DNA from: CAYSPO01 sp964432945
Lineage (GTDB): Bacteria; Bacillota; Clostridia; Tissierellales; Peptoniphilaceae
NCBI GenBank assembly: GCA_964432945.1
Contig: CAYSPO010000027.1
Span: forward strand, 1 to 17,021
Length of the DNA: 17,021 bases
Direction: 5' to 3'
The translations under genes were made by a program, and so were the position numbers. This document shows, piece by piece, positions 15,208-17,021 of the stretch (position 1 is the first letter of the stretch; the number at the start of each line of letters is the position of its first letter). The notes beneath the pieces are model-generated. The model worked only from the letters and a program-made list of their open reading frames with translations. It did no database searches and was not told the origin of the DNA.

Positions 15208-16130
15208 GGTTTTACCCCCAATAGTTCACAAATTAATGCCATTCTTACATACATACCATATTTTACTTGGTTAAAGTACACTGCTCTTGGATCGCTGTCT
15301 ACTTCTACAGATATTTCATTTACCCTTGGTAGTGGGTGAAGTACAGCCATATTTTCTTTAGCTAATTTCATCTTATCTGGTGTTAAGATGTATGAATCTT
15401 TTAATCTAATGTAGTCTGCTTCATTAAAGAATCTTTCTTTTTGTACCCTAGTCATATAAAGTACATCTAGTTCTCCTATTACATCTTCAAGTCTTTCAAC
15501 TTCCTTATAATTAGTATCTCCTTCTTTGAAAGCTGTAGCTTTAATATAATCTGGAACTTGTAATTCCTCAGGTGAAATCATAACAAACTTATTGTTAGAA
15601 AACTTATTCATAGTTTTAATAAGCGAATGAACTGTTCTTCCGAATTTCAAATCGCCGCAAAGACCAATCGTTAGGTTTTCTAAACTTCCAAGAGTTTCAT
15701 TAATAGTTAATAAATCAGTTAATGTTTGTGTTGGATGGAAATGTCCACCGTCTCCAGCATTTACTAAAGGTATATCAGTTATTCCTCTAACTGATGATGC
15801 AGATCCTTCTTTAGGATGTCTCATAACAATAATATCTGAATAAGCAGCGACTGTTCTTATCGTGTCAGCTAATGATTCTCCTTTAGCTGTAGAAGAACTT
15901 TGAGCTTCTGAAAATCCTATAATTTGTCCACCTAGTCTTAACATTGCAGCTTCAAAACTTAGTCTAGTTCTAGTTGAAGGCTCAAAAAAAAGAGCCCCCA
16001 TTATTCTTCCATTACAAATTCTAGAATAATTAACAGGACTCTTAATAATATCATTAGCTGTTTCTAATAAATTAAATATTTCTTCTATTGTTAGATCATC
16101 TGGTGTAATTAAACTTTTACCCTTTAACAT
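15201..16130 (-). CDS. pyrB: Aspartate carbamoyltransferase catalytic subunit
   Basis: This 309-residue transferase makes carbamoyl aspartate from carbamoyl phosphate and aspartate, the committed step of the pathway. Carbamoyl-phosphate ligands are seen in FFEPSTRTR (48-56), the mobile-loop Ser/Lys in SSSTAKGES (78-86), RHPKEG (104-109) and HPTQTLTDL (132-140). The aspartate site is in TRVQKERF, and HPLPRVNEI follows near the C-terminus. Start ATG behind AAGGAGTGAGG. First gene of the operon. Together with pyrI it indicates an E. coli-like c6r6 holoenzyme. Confidence 0.98.
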   Translation of the reverse strand: MLKGKSLITPDDLTIEEIFNLLETANDIIKSPVNYSRICNGRIMGALFFEPSTRTRLSFEAAMLRLGGQIIGFSEAQSSSTAKGESLADTIRTVAAYSDIIVMRHPKEGSASSVRGITDIPLVNAGDGGHFHPTQTLTDLLTINETLGSLENLTIGLCGDLKFGRTVHSLIKTMNKFSNNKFVMISPEELQVPDYIKATAFKEGDTNYKEVERLEDVIGELDVLYMTRVQKERFFNEADYIRLKDSYILTPDKMKLAKENMAVLHPLPRVNEISVEVDSDPRAVYFNQVKYGMYVRMALICELLGVKPC

Positions 16131-16148
16131 TTCCTCACTCCTTAGTAG

Positions 16149-16181
16149 TAACTATTTAGTTAGGGCTTTTTGCTCGCCCAT
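16149..16181 (-). promoter_or_regulatory. Leader of the pyr operon: hairpins and a 9-codon ORF
   Basis: Between promoter and pyrB the minus strand holds a hairpin GGGC...GCCC (16163-16179) and an inverted repeat TAACTA-AA-TAGTTA (16149-16162). A 9-residue ORF (16152-16181; MGEQKALTK) spans both. It has no strong ribosome binding site and no run of pyrimidine-rich codons. No T-run follows the hairpins. I see no match to the PyrR-binding loop consensus. A control function is inferred only. Confidence 0.4.
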
Positions 16182-16196
16182 AATTTATCTTGAATA

Positions 16197-16225
16197 ATAC
16201 TACTATGGAATTAATCTTTTGTCAA
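16197..16225 (-). promoter_or_regulatory. Promoter of the pyr operon
   Basis: On the minus strand a perfect TTGACA (16220-16225) and TAGTAT (16197-16202) are 17 bp apart. The -35 element contains the TGA stop codon of the upstream phosphoesterase gene. Transcription would start near 16190, giving a leader of about 60 nt. Confidence 0.8.
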
Positions 16226-16911
16226 ACTTTTTTTATCAACTGAGGTATAAAATCAATATAATCTGCAGACAAACACCTATAATTAATCCCATCAATTTCA
16301 CCTTCAACTACAGAAGATAAACCTTCGCTGTGCAGGTGTCCGTAAAGACAGGTTGTTATATTTTTATATTTTTTTAGTATTTCACCTATTTCATTAGGTT
16401 CGCCCTGCCTATTAAATGGTGGATAGTGCAACATAACTATTGTTTCGAGGTCATTTTCAATCGTATTTAAACTTAATTCTAACCTTATAAGCTCTCTTTT
16501 GAAAATAGCTTCGTCATCTTTATCAAAATCGCTAGAGTCCCTAGATGACCAAGATCTAGTGCCAGCAATATTATAATTTTCGTAAACAAAAGAATTGTTT
16601 TGTAGAAACTCTATTGTTTTTAAACCTAAACCATTTAGTTTATTCAAAGATTTCCACCAATAATCATGGTTTCCTCTTAAAAGAATTTTTCTGCCAGGCA
16701 AACTTTCAATTTTCTCTAAATCGGGTAAAGCATCTGATAATTTTAGTCCCCAAGAAATGTCTCCAGGAACCAAAACAAGATCGTCTTGTTTAACGATTTT
16801 ATTCCAGTTTTCAAATATTCTATTTTGATAGTTATACCAATTATTTCCAAATATTTCCATACTCTTATCTTCAGTATAGTCTAAATGGAGATCAGATATT
16901 CCATAAATCAT
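16222..16911 (-). CDS. Calcineurin-like metallophosphoesterase (predicted phosphohydrolase)
   Basis: This 229-residue protein has the full metallophosphoesterase motif set: D7 and H9 (SDLHLD), D51 (PGDISWG), N81-H82 (RGNHDYWWK), H162 (LHYPPF), H192 and H194 (GHLHSEG). These bind two metal ions. It has no signal peptide or membrane segment and is probably cytoplasmic. The overall form resembles the COG1768 group of predicted phosphohydrolases, whose substrate is unknown to me. Start ATG in an ATGA overlap with the upstream gene; a GTGAT-like site lies before it. The overlap suggests cotranscription with the partial gene upstream. No terminator is seen before pyrB, so read-through into the pyr operon is possible. 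Confidence 0.92.
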   Translation of the reverse strand: MIYGISDLHLDYTEDKSMEIFGNNWYNYQNRIFENWNKIVKQDDLVLVPGDISWGLKLSDALPDLEKIESLPGRKILLRGNHDYWWKSLNKLNGLGLKTIEFLQNNSFVYENYNIAGTRSWSSRDSSDFDKDDEAIFKRELIRLELSLNTIENDLETIVMLHYPPFNRQGEPNEIGEILKKYKNITTCLYGHLHSEGLSSVVEGEIDGINYRCLSADYIDFIPQLIKKV

Positions 16912-17021
16912 TCTGCATCACTTAAATATATTATATTTGAATTGAATTCTTTTAATAGGTTCAATTCTTCCCTATTGTTAGTAAACAATATAACTTGATT
17001 ATTGTGTGAGTATAAGCTTAA
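16908..17021 (-). CDS. C-terminal end of an unidentified upstream protein (partial)
   Basis: An open frame enters from the right edge and ends at TGA (16908-16910), overlapping the phosphoesterase ATG as ATGA. Only 37 residues are visible. NNQVILFTNNREELNLL followed by NIIYLS resembles the last strand and helix of SMC/RecN/YhaN-like ATPases, where a QVILFT-type strand precedes the C-terminus. That is a weak resemblance and not a firm call. The 4-nt overlap itself is clear in the sequence. Confidence 0.6.
   Translation of the reverse strand, partial: LSLYSHNNQVILFTNNREELNLLKEFNSNIIYLSDAE

Noticed and set aside
16163..16179. GGGC/GCCC hairpin as a terminator between the phosphoesterase and pyrB
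   Set aside because: Only four GC pairs close a 9-nt loop and no T-run follows on the minus strand.

Overview
This is an AT-rich, tightly packed stretch of a Gram-positive chromosome. It most resembles Clostridia/Tissierellia, for example a Peptoniphilaceae-type anaerobic coccus. The genus is inference; the gene content supports it: a pyruvate,phosphate dikinase with its DUF299 regulator, a T-box in front of valS, the NAD-linked PyrD/PyrK dihydroorotate dehydrogenase, a pyrI regulatory subunit, and strong GGAGG or GGTGAT ribosome binding sites. No mobile element, CRISPR array or prophage gene is visible. The sequence has one assembly gap: exactly 100 Ns, at 14270-14369, inside pyrC.

Layout. 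1-134: the 3' part of tRNA-Gly(GCC) and a complete tRNA-Cys(GCA), followed by two terminators, the second shared with a convergent cold-shock gene. 239-1197 (minus): csp, hpt and an overlapping 54-codon membrane micro-ORF. 1206-4093 (minus): valS under a T-box leader and a consensus promoter. 4243-7747 (plus): the PPDK regulator and ppdK as a two-gene operon ending in a bidirectional terminator. 7799-8746 (minus): uppP. 8758-10762 (plus): an OmpR-type two-component pair divergent from uppP. 10757-16225 (minus): a pyrimidine operon in the order pyrB-pyrI-pyrC-pyrF-pyrK-pyrD-pyrE. 16222-17021 (minus): a calcineurin-like phosphoesterase overlapping the end of an unidentified upstream gene.

How the genes work together. 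The seven pyr genes supply every step from carbamoyl phosphate plus aspartate to UMP; only carbamoyl phosphate synthase is missing from the window. Six of the seven genes touch or overlap, and the last two are 8 nt apart, so translational coupling is likely. ppdK interconverts pyruvate and phosphoenolpyruvate, and the adjacent regulator would switch it through the threonine beside its catalytic histidine. uppP recycles the lipid carrier of cell-wall synthesis, and its promoter overlaps the promoter region of the two-component system.

The window is mostly core metabolism and I see no clearly new system. The points most worth a second look are a histidine kinase whose only sensible start is an AUU codon, the micro-ORF between valS and hpt, the non-PyrR-like leader of the pyr operon, an Asn in PyrD where the family normally has an FMN-site Lys, and the terminator-less tail-to-tail overlap of the kinase gene with pyrE.
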